NCBI GenBank assembly: GCA_016207865.1 | Contig: JACQZD010000121.1 | Span: 801 to 10,772 of the forward strand | Reading direction: 5' to 3' | Length of the DNA: 9,972 bases | From: Nitrospirota bacterium | GTDB taxonomy: Bacteria; Nitrospirota; Thermodesulfovibrionia; UBA6902; DSMQ01 | In this document: positions 1 to 6,659 of the stretch, piece by piece | Position numbering within the stretch: the first letter of the stretch is position 1 | Layout of the letters: every line of letters begins with the position of its first letter | Program-made: the position numbers and the translations under genes | Notes under the pieces: model-generated | What the model saw: the letters and a program-made list of their open reading frames with translations, nothing else | The model's database searches: none | What the model was told of the DNA's origin: nothing

Positions 1-1
1 A

Positions 2-238
2 TTTTTGTTTACATTTATCAAAGATTATTATTTAGAGGTGAGGTATTCTTTTTATTCATCAATAGATTCCCAAGGTTTTTCCTTTTTAAATGGGATGGTT
101 GATTTTATTGTACTTTTTTTTGCTCATATTACATTGCCGCAGATATTGGGAAAAACAAATAAAAAAAATGAAATGTTGATGCGTAAATATAAAAGGTTAT
201 CAGATGATTTATTAGAATATATAAGAAAGGCTAAATAA
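2..238 (+). CDS. Hypothetical protein, 3' part (5' end probably outside window)
   Basis: I do not recognise this gene. The frame is open to the window edge; the first start-like codon inside is a TTG at 5, so it may be the C-terminal part of a longer protein. From that TTG it encodes 77 residues. Residues about 29-48 form one hydrophobic stretch (GMVDFIVLFFAHITLPQILG) and could be a membrane segment. The tail that follows is very basic and probably helical (KTNKKNE, MRKYKR, ending YIRKAK). The DNA is strikingly AT-rich: about 25% G+C over 1-240 by hand count, against about 42% in the next gene. The TAA stop abuts the next ATG with no gap, so the two are likely cotranscribed and translationally coupled. 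A small membrane protein, a toxin-like partner of the next gene or a remnant are all possible. Confidence 0.5.
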   Translation, partial: FLFTFIKDYYLEVRYSFYSSIDSQGFSFLNGMVDFIVLFFAHITLPQILGKTNKKNEMLMRKYKRLSDDLLEYIRKAK

Positions 239-442
239 ATGAAGACAAAGACCGTTGATGATACAGAAATCAAGTTAAAAGGGATAGAGGCATTGAATAA
301 GACTCTGGGACCTACCGCCCTGAGATTTCTTACGCTTTTACATCACAAGCCTACCGATTATGTGAAGATATCCAGACGTCTTTATGCAGGGCAGACGGTA
401 GAAGATATTTTTGAAAGGGCAAAGAAGCACTGGAAGAAATAA
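239..442 (+). CDS. Small hypothetical protein (67 aa), antitoxin-like layout
   Basis: This is a 67-residue, basic, soluble, probably helical protein with no signal peptide or membrane segment. Two features stand out: a KGIEALNKTLGPTALRFL segment (residues about 14-31), and a C-terminal acidic/basic helix containing TVEDIFERAKKHW. I recall small proteins of unknown function with a similar GIEAL..LGP...RF...DY...R plan and a closing 'v-ed-I' helix in Nitrospirota-like genomes, sometimes paired with another small gene. I cannot verify that here, and antitoxin is only a guess. An AAAGG ribosome-binding site (226-230) lies inside the end of the upstream gene, 8 nt before the ATG, which supports this start. 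The upstream stop abuts this ATG, so the genes form a pair. Composition returns to near the window average here, unlike the upstream partner. Confidence 0.6.
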   Translation: MKTKTVDDTEIKLKGIEALNKTLGPTALRFLTLLHHKPTDYVKISRRLYAGQTVEDIFERAKKHWKK

Positions 443-526
443 AACCCTGCCTTTTAAAACGGCTCTTCACAACCCCCCCCTCATATGTCCATTGGCAGAA
501 AATTCCTATGATATATGGATGTTTCC

Positions 527-556
527 TTGACATCTGTCTTTTTTTCGCCATATAAT
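527..556 (+). promoter_or_regulatory. Strong sigma-70-type promoter for the rhomboid gene
   Basis: There is a perfect TTGACA (-35) at 527-532 and a perfect TATAAT (-10) at 551-556, separated by 18 bp. Transcription would start near 563 and give a leader of about 50 nt before the rhomboid ATG at 617. It sits in the 174-bp gap after the small gene ending at 442. Both hexamers match the consensus exactly, so this is the best promoter in the window. Confidence 0.75.
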
Positions 557-616
557 GCGGATAATAGCAGATGGAAGAATGAGCAGTGAAAAATAAAATA
601 GTGAAATACCTCTTAA

Positions 617-1285
617 ATGATTCCGTTTAAAGACGACAATCCCATAACTATTTTCCCTTTTGTAACGATAGGGCTGATTGCGGCGAACATTGTAGTTTTT
701 ATCCTTCAGATGACCTCTCCGGCAGACCCGAAAAATATTGTCTTTGCCTACGGCGCGATTCCCAATTATATTTTAACTTTTAATCCGGTTCAGCCCATCC
801 ATCCATTTTTAACTGTTTTTACATCCATGTTTATGCACGGCGGACTGCTTCATATTGCGGGCAATATGCTTTATCTCTGGATATTCGGCAATAACATAGA
901 GGATAAATTAGGGCCTGTAAGGTTTATAATATTTTATCTTCTTTCGGGCCTTGCCGCCGCTTACAGCTACGCGCTTACATCCGCTTCATCCATGGTGCCG
1001 ATGGTAGGGGCCAGCGGCGCAGTTGCCGGCATACTCGGAGCCTATATACTTTTATTTCCAAGGGCCAGGGTTTATACCATTATCTTCTTCGGATTTTTTA
1101 CGCGTGTCATTGCCCTGCCGGCCGTGCTTGTCATCGGGCTCTGGATTGCAATCCAGTTTATTAACGGCATAGTAAGTAAAGATATTGCAAATCACGGCGG
1201 CGTTGCATGGTTTGCCCATATAGGCGGTTTTGCATTCGGTTTTTTGATGATAAGGCTTTTTTTAATGGGGCGCAGAAGCATATAA
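617..1285 (+). CDS. Rhomboid-family intramembrane serine protease
   Basis: A polytopic inner-membrane serine protease that cleaves transmembrane segments of other membrane proteins; the substrate is unknown. The 222 residues hold about six hydrophobic segments, the compact bacterial rhomboid core. All catalytic marks are present: H79 and N83 in the HxxxN motif of HIAGN, the nucleophile S133 in GASGA (131-135), and the general base H201 in HIGG near the end of the last segment. The first residues (MIPFKDDNPI) match the usual start of this subgroup, which supports the ATG at 617 although no good Shine-Dalgarno sequence precedes it. No extra cytosolic domain is fused. A consensus promoter lies about 60 bp upstream, and the next gene has its own candidate promoter, so this is probably a single-gene unit. 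Family assignment is secure; biological role cannot be told from context. Confidence 0.95.
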   Translation: MIPFKDDNPITIFPFVTIGLIAANIVVFILQMTSPADPKNIVFAYGAIPNYILTFNPVQPIHPFLTVFTSMFMHGGLLHIAGNMLYLWIFGNNIEDKLGPVRFIIFYLLSGLAAAYSYALTSASSMVPMVGASGAVAGILGAYILLFPRARVYTIIFFGFFTRVIALPAVLVIGLWIAIQFINGIVSKDIANHGGVAWFAHIGGFAFGFLMIRLFLMGRRSI

Positions 1286-1300
1286 TTAATGGAAATTTAC

Positions 1301-1329
1301 TTGACAATGGCGTTTAAATGTGATTAATT
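1301..1329 (+). promoter_or_regulatory. Candidate promoter for the PstS-like gene
   Basis: A perfect TTGACA at 1301-1306 lies just after the rhomboid stop. At the right distance (16-17 bp) there is only a poor -10 region in an AT-rich stretch: TTAATT at 1324-1329, or ATTAAT one base earlier. The -35 is convincing and the -10 weak, so it may be a regulated promoter needing an activator, or chance. I see no clear PHO-box-like direct repeat near it. Confidence 0.35.
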
Positions 1330-1382
1330 TAACTGTGTAATGTTTTTCAAGCGAAAGCCTTAACATTAAGGAGGATAAGTTT

Positions 1383-2204
1383 ATGGCAAAGAAGTGTCTT
1401 TTTGTTTCGGTGCTGATTGTTGTTATGCTGTCATTTGCCGTGTCTTGGGCTGAGCCAATAAAAATAGCAGGTTCAGGCGGTATGATTAAGGTAGTTACCG
1501 AACTGGCCAAGGCGTATATGGCAAAGAATCCCGCTGATGTAATTGAAGTCAAACAGGAATCCATTGAGGCTAAAGGCGGAATAATGGGGGCATACAAGGG
1601 CGACCTTGATATCGGCATGGCTGCAAGACAGCTTGAAGCCGATGAAAAGAAACTGGGGCTTGAGGTGTTTGAGTTTGCAAGGACTGCTACGGTCATTACA
1701 ATAAACACTGAAGTAGTAAAGATTGACAACATTAAAAGCCAGCAGGTATGCAATATTTATGAAGGAAAGATTAAAAACTGGTCTGCGCTCGGCGGACCTG
1801 ATGCGCAGATTATGCCTTTTACACGCCCTGACCCGGATTCTACGAAGGTCTCGGTCCGTGAAGGCTTGCCGTGTTTTGCCGAGCTGAAAGAATTGCCTGA
1901 GGTCCTTATAATGGGCAAACACAAGGATATGAATAATGCACTTATGAAGAATCCTTATTCCATCGGCTTTTCTGATATTGAATCAGTTGAGCAGTCAAAC
2001 GGAAAGCTCAAGGCTTTGAAACTTGACGGCATGACGGCAACGGTGGAATCGGTCAGCTCGGGCAAATGGCCTATGGTAAAACACTTTGTTCTGGTGATAG
2101 GCAAGAAAAAGAGCGAGACAGCCAAGAAATTTATCCAGTTTATTAAGACGCCTGCGGCGCAGGAAATTATAAAGAGAAACAGCGGTGTGCCTGTGAAGTT
2201 TTAG
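1383..2204 (+). CDS. PstS-like periplasmic solute-binding protein
   Basis: A secreted binding protein of the phosphate-type (PBP-like, type 2 periplasmic fold) family. Residues 1-23 form a Sec signal peptide with probable cleavage after SWA. The mature part opens with the family's first strand and ligand loop (IKIAGSGGM, 27-34). It also carries the AARQLEADEKK segment (80-90) and the diagnostic GKIKNWSALGG signature (128-138), followed by RPDPDST (148-154), where PstS proteins contact the anion. The 273-residue length is usual for the short PstS-like branch. Cysteines 123 and 164 could form a disulfide. A strong AAGGAGG site (1368-1374) lies 8 nt before the ATG. No pstC, pstA, pstB or phoU follows, so uptake by an adjacent transporter is not indicated. 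Phosphate is the default ligand by family, but another oxyanion such as tungstate or molybdate, or a purely sensory role with the downstream receptor, is possible. Confidence 0.88.
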   Translation: MAKKCLFVSVLIVVMLSFAVSWAEPIKIAGSGGMIKVVTELAKAYMAKNPADVIEVKQESIEAKGGIMGAYKGDLDIGMAARQLEADEKKLGLEVFEFARTATVITINTEVVKIDNIKSQQVCNIYEGKIKNWSALGGPDAQIMPFTRPDPDSTKVSVREGLPCFAELKELPEVLIMGKHKDMNNALMKNPYSIGFSDIESVEQSNGKLKALKLDGMTATVESVSSGKWPMVKHFVLVIGKKKSETAKKFIQFIKTPAAQEIIKRNSGVPVKF

Positions 2205-2232
2205 GCGGATATTTTAATATATGAAGCGATCA

Positions 2233-2263
2233 ATCACAGACCTGCTTGAGGCAGGTCTGTGGT
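2233..2263 (+). terminator. Strong hairpin between the PstS-like and chemoreceptor genes
   Basis: A perfect 11-bp stem, CACAGACCTGC (2235-2245) against GCAGGTCTGTG (2251-2261), closes on a 5-nt TTGAG loop. A T-G wobble and an A-T pair extend it to 13 bp. It lies 31 nt after the PstS-like stop. The bases after it (GTAAAATTAAG) hold no T-run, so it is not a classical intrinsic terminator on this strand. It may instead stabilise the upstream mRNA 3' end, attenuate readthrough into the receptor, or be a copy of a dispersed palindrome. The structure is certain; its role is inferred. Confidence 0.6.
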
Positions 2264-2334
2264 AAAATTAAGTTCAAAGGCGGGTAAAATATCATAATGC
2301 CCTGTCGCGTTTCTCTAAAAGGCAGCATTTATAG

Positions 2335-4335
2335 GTGAAAGTAACTAAGAGACTATCTACAAGATTTATCCTACAGGTGCTTGTAATCCTGTTGATAGGG
2401 CAATCTGCTATTTTCTACTGGACGTTTTCCAATAATTCCACCCTGCTTGAAAGACAACTCAGGCAGAGGGTTTTTTTAACGGCAACCCTGATCAGCAATA
2501 CTGCCGCCGTTGCCATTGTCAGTTATGACTATACCGATATTGAACCGTTAATTGACCAGATACATACTGACGAGGATATTGAAACTGTAGATATATTTGA
2601 TAAGGACGGCACCTCTGTAATTGCAAAGGCGCACCCGGGATGGGAAAAAGAATCGCTTTCAGCCCTTGAAATCCCCATTAAGGCAGGCACTGAGGTAATA
2701 GGAAAGCTGATAATCCGGTACAGCCTGAAAAATATTAAAAAAGAAATAACTTTTCACCTGATTACCTCGCTTATTTTTCAGAGCCTTATCTTTATTGTTT
2801 TATCCGTCCTCATCTATGTTTTTTTCCAGCGGAATGTCGGGAAACGTGTAGCGAATTTAAGCGAAAGAATAGAAGTAGTTACCGGCGGGGACCTGACCGT
2901 GGATGTTACTGCCCTGCATGACGATGAAGTCGGAGCCATAGCAAACGGCCTCGGATACCTTGTAAATCAGATTGAAAGCGCGATTAAAAAGATAAAGAAC
3001 ATATCAGGGGAGGTTTCCTCCGCGGCAAATCAGCTTAACACAACATTCAAAGGTGTGGCGGATATTGCGGATAAACAGCAGAAATCTACCGAGGATGTTT
3101 CAGGTGTTATAACGAACGCTTCAGCGCTGCAGAAACAGATTGTCAGCAATACAGAGAAACTGCTCTCCCTGTCAAATGATAATCTTTCTGCAATTCTTGA
3201 GACAAGCGCCACATCACAGCAGATAGCAGTCAGCGCGGATAATCTTAACCAGAACCTTAATAACTCATATACGGCTGTCTCTGAACTTGCACAAACTGCA
3301 CAGGGAGTGGCCTCAATGTCAGAGGCGGTGTCTTCTGCCGTGGAGCAGGCTTCTACTTCTGTTGAGGAAATTACTGCCACTGTAAGAGAGGTGGAGAATA
3401 TTATCAAAGAAGCCGCCTCTCTCAGCACCCAGACAACAAATATAATCTCAAGCAAGGGCGCGGAATCTGTTTCAAATGCAATAGCAAGCATTAATACGAT
3501 TAAGGAATTTGCAATGTCGCTTGTGGCGATAATGAATGATTTAGCCAAAAGGTCGGGTGATGTTGAGAAAATACTGGCAGTCATTAAAAATGTTACTGAG
3601 GAGACAAGCCTGCTTAGCCTGAATGCCGCAATTCTTGCCGCCCATGCAGGCGAATATGGGAAAGGATTTTCAGTTGTTGCAGATGAGATGAGGCATCTTT
3701 CCGACAAAACCGCAGGCTCAACCCGGGAAATTGCGGAGATTATTCTGGCCATTCAGAAGGAAATTAAAAAAGCCGTGGAAGGAACAAAGGAGACCCTCAA
3801 AACAGTTGAAAACGGGAAGGAAGTTATTCATAAAACCGGAGGCACCCTGAATGAGATACTGTTTGCGTCCAGAAATTCCACTGAAATGGCGAAAAGCATA
3901 GAACGTGCGGCCGTAGAGCAGACAAAGGGGCTTGAACTTATTGTAAATTCCATTGAACATATCAAAAAGATGATCGTTGATGTGAATAAGGCGTCTGAGG
4001 AGCAGGAAAAAAGCGCGAACTATCTGCTTGAAAGCATAAGCTCCATAAGGGATGCGATGGAAACTACGAAGAAGGCCACGGATGAACAGGCCAGGAGCAG
4101 CCGTGTTATTACTGAAAATATTGAACTTGCAAATGAAAAGACTTCTGAAATAGCCAAGGCGTCTTCTGAACAGGAAAAGGCTAATGAAAAAACACTTGCT
4201 TTAATGAATGATGTCATGAAAATGGGGAAAGAAATGACAGATGATGTTAAGAATGTTTCAGCCTTTCTTACCGCTCTCTATGATAAGGTAGCTGTACTGG
4301 GCAAGGAAATGGAATATTTTAAAACGAAGGATTAA
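2335..4335 (+). CDS. Methyl-accepting chemotaxis protein with atypical tip
   Basis: A transmembrane receptor expected to couple a periplasmic signal to a CheA/CheW-type kinase. Residues 12-30 are TM1 and 143-165 are TM2. They bracket a periplasmic domain of about 110 residues with an 'IETVDIFDKDG' strand-turn typical of small Cache/CHASE8-like sensors. A HAMP domain follows (about 166-218), then a long coiled-coil signalling domain to residue 666. The hairpin tip is clear at 421-456 (SLNAAILAAHAGEYGKGF, then VVADEMR), with N430 and E440 at conserved positions. However, L434 and H437 replace the usual Glu and Arg of EAARAGE, and E422 replaces the usual Phe. The C-terminus ends YFKTKD without an NWETF-type CheR tether. 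An in-frame TAG (2332-2334) immediately precedes the GTG, so no upstream start is possible. The Shine-Dalgarno is weak (AAGG, 12 nt upstream). Function in taxis or in another CheA-like pathway is open. Confidence 0.93.
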   Translation: MKVTKRLSTRFILQVLVILLIGQSAIFYWTFSNNSTLLERQLRQRVFLTATLISNTAAVAIVSYDYTDIEPLIDQIHTDEDIETVDIFDKDGTSVIAKAHPGWEKESLSALEIPIKAGTEVIGKLIIRYSLKNIKKEITFHLITSLIFQSLIFIVLSVLIYVFFQRNVGKRVANLSERIEVVTGGDLTVDVTALHDDEVGAIANGLGYLVNQIESAIKKIKNISGEVSSAANQLNTTFKGVADIADKQQKSTEDVSGVITNASALQKQIVSNTEKLLSLSNDNLSAILETSATSQQIAVSADNLNQNLNNSYTAVSELAQTAQGVASMSEAVSSAVEQASTSVEEITATVREVENIIKEAASLSTQTTNIISSKGAESVSNAIASINTIKEFAMSLVAIMNDLAKRSGDVEKILAVIKNVTEETSLLSLNAAILAAHAGEYGKGFSVVADEMRHLSDKTAGSTREIAEIILAIQKEIKKAVEGTKETLKTVENGKEVIHKTGGTLNEILFASRNSTEMAKSIERAAVEQTKGLELIVNSIEHIKKMIVDVNKASEEQEKSANYLLESISSIRDAMETTKKATDEQARSSRVITENIELANEKTSEIAKASSEQEKANEKTLALMNDVMKMGKEMTDDVKNVSAFLTALYDKVAVLGKEMEYFKTKD

Positions 4336-4374
4336 AGAAATCTTAACCACAGAGGGCATAGAGAAAACTTAAAT

Positions 4375-4455
4375 TTGTCATTCCGTCCCGATGCATCGGG
4401 AATGCGGAATCCAGAAAGTCGTTTTCCTGGATTCCCGCCTTCGCGGGAATGATAA
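4375..4455. repeat. Composite palindromic repeat between convergent genes
   Basis: An 81-bp element lies between the stops of the receptor (+) and the molybdoenzyme (-). Its ends, TTGTCATTCC (4375-4384) and GGAATGATAA (4446-4455), pair over 10 bp with one G-T wobble. Inside are a perfect palindrome CCCGATGCATCGGG (4387-4400), a long-range pair GCGGAATCCAG (4404-4414) with CTGGATTCCCGC (4427-4438, one-base bulge), and a CCCGC-CTTC-GCGGG hairpin (4434-4447). Elements with CATTCC ends and CCTGGATTCCCGC cores are a familiar dispersed intergenic repeat style in Nitrospirota and Deltaproteobacteria. It may also act as a bidirectional transcription stop, though no T-run follows on either side. A short purine-rich 'ccacagaggg' tract at 4348-4357 precedes it. 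Confidence 0.75.
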
Positions 4456-4470
4456 CATACAGAGCAGTTT

Positions 4471-6606
4471 TTATAATTCCGTCTTTTCTATTTTGCACAG
4501 AAGCCCTCTTAACTGATAAGTTCCGAAGGCCGGGTCATAAGGGGGCGCGTTGTTGGTTAGCACATTTGCATTTGATTCCCAGACTCCGTAATCAGGACCG
4601 GGTTTTTCAGGAAACCACCATCCGTGTTCAACATTAATGACGTCAGGCCGGATATCTTCCGTGAGTAAAGCCTTTAAGCAAATGCTTCCGCGCGGCGAGC
4701 TTACCGTCACTCGGTCTCCGTGTTTGATGCCGTGTCTTGCCGCTGTATCAGGATGGATCTCTACCTGAGGGTCCGGCCTGCGGTTTCGCAGGGACTTTAT
4801 CTGCCTGTGCTCGCTGTGAAAGAATTCAAGCCGCCTGCTGCCTGTCGTAAGGACATAGGGATATTCAGCTAAGAGTTCAGGAGACTGCAAAGGGCTTTCA
4901 GGCGGTTCTTTATAAGAGGGCAGGGGGTCATAACCCATTTTTTTAAGCTGACTGCAGTAAAGCTCCACTTTTTTAGACGGCGTGCGAAAACCGTTTTTTC
5001 CGTATTTCTTATATTCATGAGGCGGATAAATATATACTTTTTCTATCAGCTCCCGATAGGTTATGCCGAGTGAGGACAACTGATAGTCCATGACATCTTT
5101 GAAAGTTTTTTCAGAATCAGGAAGTTTCAGCCTTTGGCTCAGCTCATCCATTATCCACTCATCCTGCCTGCATTTGCCGGTTTCAGAGGCTTGAACCTGA
5201 GCCATGACGACATTTTCAGCAACAAGCGGATAGCCGATGACCTGCTCAGCCTCGGTCCAGAACGCCACAGGCAGGACATAGTCAGCCATTGCGGCAGTGG
5301 GCGTCATAAAAAGATCGGTTACAACCATGAGGTCTAATTTTTTCAGGGATTCATAAACCTCTTTTGAATTAGCGACTGTGGTCAAAGTGTTGTTCCCAAA
5401 AATCAGCAAGGCTCTGATTCTGTACGGCTCTCCGGTGCGCATAGCCTTAAACAGCGTTGGTATGTGGGCCGAGGGCATGAATGCGCGCCATCCGCCGAGG
5501 AGCTTAAAGTTTTCTGCGCCGAGGCGTTTTTTCAGCATTCCTTCAGGGAGCTTATCCTTCAGTGTGGGATAGCCTTTGATTATATTCATGCCGAGTATAT
5601 CTGCGCCGGGGATGTCAATATTACCCGTCAGGGCGCGCAATATGGCAATGGACCTGACGGTTTGCAAAGAGTTAGGGCTTTGTTCAAGGCCCAGCCCCCA
5701 TTCAAGGATTGCAGGCTTGTTGACGGCATACATCCTTGCGGCTTTGACAATATCCCCGGACGGCACTTGTGTAATGGCCTCAGCCCACTCAGGCGTGAAG
5801 GGTACAATATGCTTTTTTAATTCTTCAAATCCAAAAGTCCATTGCCTTACAAAATCCTTGTCGTAGATTTCCTCGGAAATAATTACATTAATCATGGCAA
5901 GCGCCAGGGCGGCGTCTGTGCCGGGGCGCACCGGCAGCCACAGACTGCATTTTTTCGCGGTCTCCGAACGCCTCGGGTCCACTGCGATTCCAACAGCGCC
6001 TTTATTTAGAGCCCTTTTTACGACAATGGATAATTCTCCGTCAGGGCCGGAAACAAGCGGATTATGTCCCCAGAAGAGAATGCATTGGGGCGGGGTGACG
6101 CCGTAATAATCTCCGACGACAAAGCCCCCGTAAGTGAGATTGCTGACTGTGATTCTCGGGATAAAGCACTGTGCCAGTCCGGGTTCATACCAGTTTGGCG
6201 TGCCGAGGGCGTTTGCGAACCGCACGGTGTGCATGTAGTGGTGGCGTCCGGTGCCCTGTCCCAACGCAACGGACTCTGCGCCTGATTCTTTCCTGATTGC
6301 ATCAACCCTTGAGGCTATCTCGTCAAGAGCCTGCTCCCATGAAATTTTTTCCCATTCACCGCCGCTTCTTTCGCCCTTCCGCTTGAGCGGCTCTTTCAGG
6401 CGGTCGGGATGGTTGGCAATCTCAGGCGTGTGCAGTCCCGTGACGCACATCCACCCCTTGCTTAAAGGTGATTCGGGATTGCCGGTTACTTTAATTACCC
6501 GGCCGTCTTTAACATGAAGGATTGCGCCGCATCCGCCGTGGCATATCCGGCAGACGCTTTTGAACATTCGCGCGTTTTCCTGCAAGTTTGTATTGGATTG
6601 TTCCAT
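4471..6606 (-). CDS. Molybdopterin (Mo/W-bisPGD) oxidoreductase, solitary catalytic subunit
   Basis: A DMSO-reductase-superfamily enzyme of 711 residues. The [4Fe-4S] domain has C19, C22, C26 and C54 (CX2CX3CX27C). The catalytic domain follows, with C147 (GLAQCFIPR) in the metal-ligand position, as in formate dehydrogenase, polysulfide reductase and acetylene-hydratase types. PGD-binding segments include LFWGHNPLVS (177-186) and VDPRRSETA (209-217). The C-terminal molydopterin-binding domain spans about 583-705 (TTGSRRLEFFHSEHR; HGWWFPE; NANVLTNNAPPYDP). There is no Tat RR motif and no adjacent iron-sulfur or membrane subunit, so a soluble cytoplasmic enzyme is expected, as for the single-subunit acetylene-hydratase group. 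However, acetylene hydratase's catalytic Asp after the second Cys is His23 here. T56 (CVTG) replaces the usual Lys of CxKG. The substrate is unknown. The ATG at 6606 has little Shine-Dalgarno; M14 (ATG at 6567), with AGGA 10 nt upstream, is an alternative start. Confidence 0.93.
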   Translation of the reverse strand: MEQSNTNLQENARMFKSVCRICHGGCGAILHVKDGRVIKVTGNPESPLSKGWMCVTGLHTPEIANHPDRLKEPLKRKGERSGGEWEKISWEQALDEIASRVDAIRKESGAESVALGQGTGRHHYMHTVRFANALGTPNWYEPGLAQCFIPRITVSNLTYGGFVVGDYYGVTPPQCILFWGHNPLVSGPDGELSIVVKRALNKGAVGIAVDPRRSETAKKCSLWLPVRPGTDAALALAMINVIISEEIYDKDFVRQWTFGFEELKKHIVPFTPEWAEAITQVPSGDIVKAARMYAVNKPAILEWGLGLEQSPNSLQTVRSIAILRALTGNIDIPGADILGMNIIKGYPTLKDKLPEGMLKKRLGAENFKLLGGWRAFMPSAHIPTLFKAMRTGEPYRIRALLIFGNNTLTTVANSKEVYESLKKLDLMVVTDLFMTPTAAMADYVLPVAFWTEAEQVIGYPLVAENVVMAQVQASETGKCRQDEWIMDELSQRLKLPDSEKTFKDVMDYQLSSLGITYRELIEKVYIYPPHEYKKYGKNGFRTPSKKVELYCSQLKKMGYDPLPSYKEPPESPLQSPELLAEYPYVLTTGSRRLEFFHSEHRQIKSLRNRRPDPQVEIHPDTAARHGIKHGDRVTVSSPRGSICLKALLTEDIRPDVINVEHGWWFPEKPGPDYGVWESNANVLTNNAPPYDPAFGTYQLRGLLCKIEKTEL

Positions 6607-6640
6607 TTTTATCTTAGGAATTAACCTGGCCCTTAAATTA

Positions 6641-6646
6641 ATTATA
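6641..6646 (-). promoter_or_regulatory. Candidate -10 box for the molybdoenzyme gene
   Basis: On the minus strand a perfect TATAAT occupies 6646-6641, about 35 nt before the ATG at 6606. A -35 at normal spacing would fall inside the terminator hairpin (around 6664-6670) and reads TTCCCG or CTTCCC, a poor match. Either the promoter needs an activator or the box is a chance match in AT-rich spacer DNA. Confidence 0.35.
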
Positions 6647-6659
6647 CAGACTTAAAATG

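Noticed and set aside
450..464. GCC-TTTTAAAAC-GGC as a terminator after the small gene pair
   Set aside because: The GC stem is only three base pairs and no T-run follows. Too weak to call.
473..480. Run of eight C's
   Set aside because: It lies in non-coding DNA away from the promoter boxes and any start codon, so no phase-variation role is apparent.
1286..1922. Two minus-strand open frames of about 150 codons over the PstS-like gene
   Set aside because: The plus-strand protein has a signal peptide, a strong ribosome-binding site and family signatures. The antisense frames show none of these.
2263..2289. Possible sigma-28 (flagellar/chemotaxis) promoter before the receptor: TAAAATTA, 11 bp, GGGTAAAA
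   Set aside because: The first half is fair but the second matches only about four of eight bases of GCCGATAA. Not enough to call.
3030..3752. 240-codon open frame on the minus strand
   Set aside because: It lies wholly inside the chemoreceptor gene, whose protein has clear family motifs. The antisense product is a Ser/Ala/Leu-rich mirror of coiled-coil codons with no domain.
5464..6517. Several plus-strand frames of 70-118 codons
   Set aside because: All are antisense to the molybdoenzyme, which is intact with its cluster and pterin motifs.
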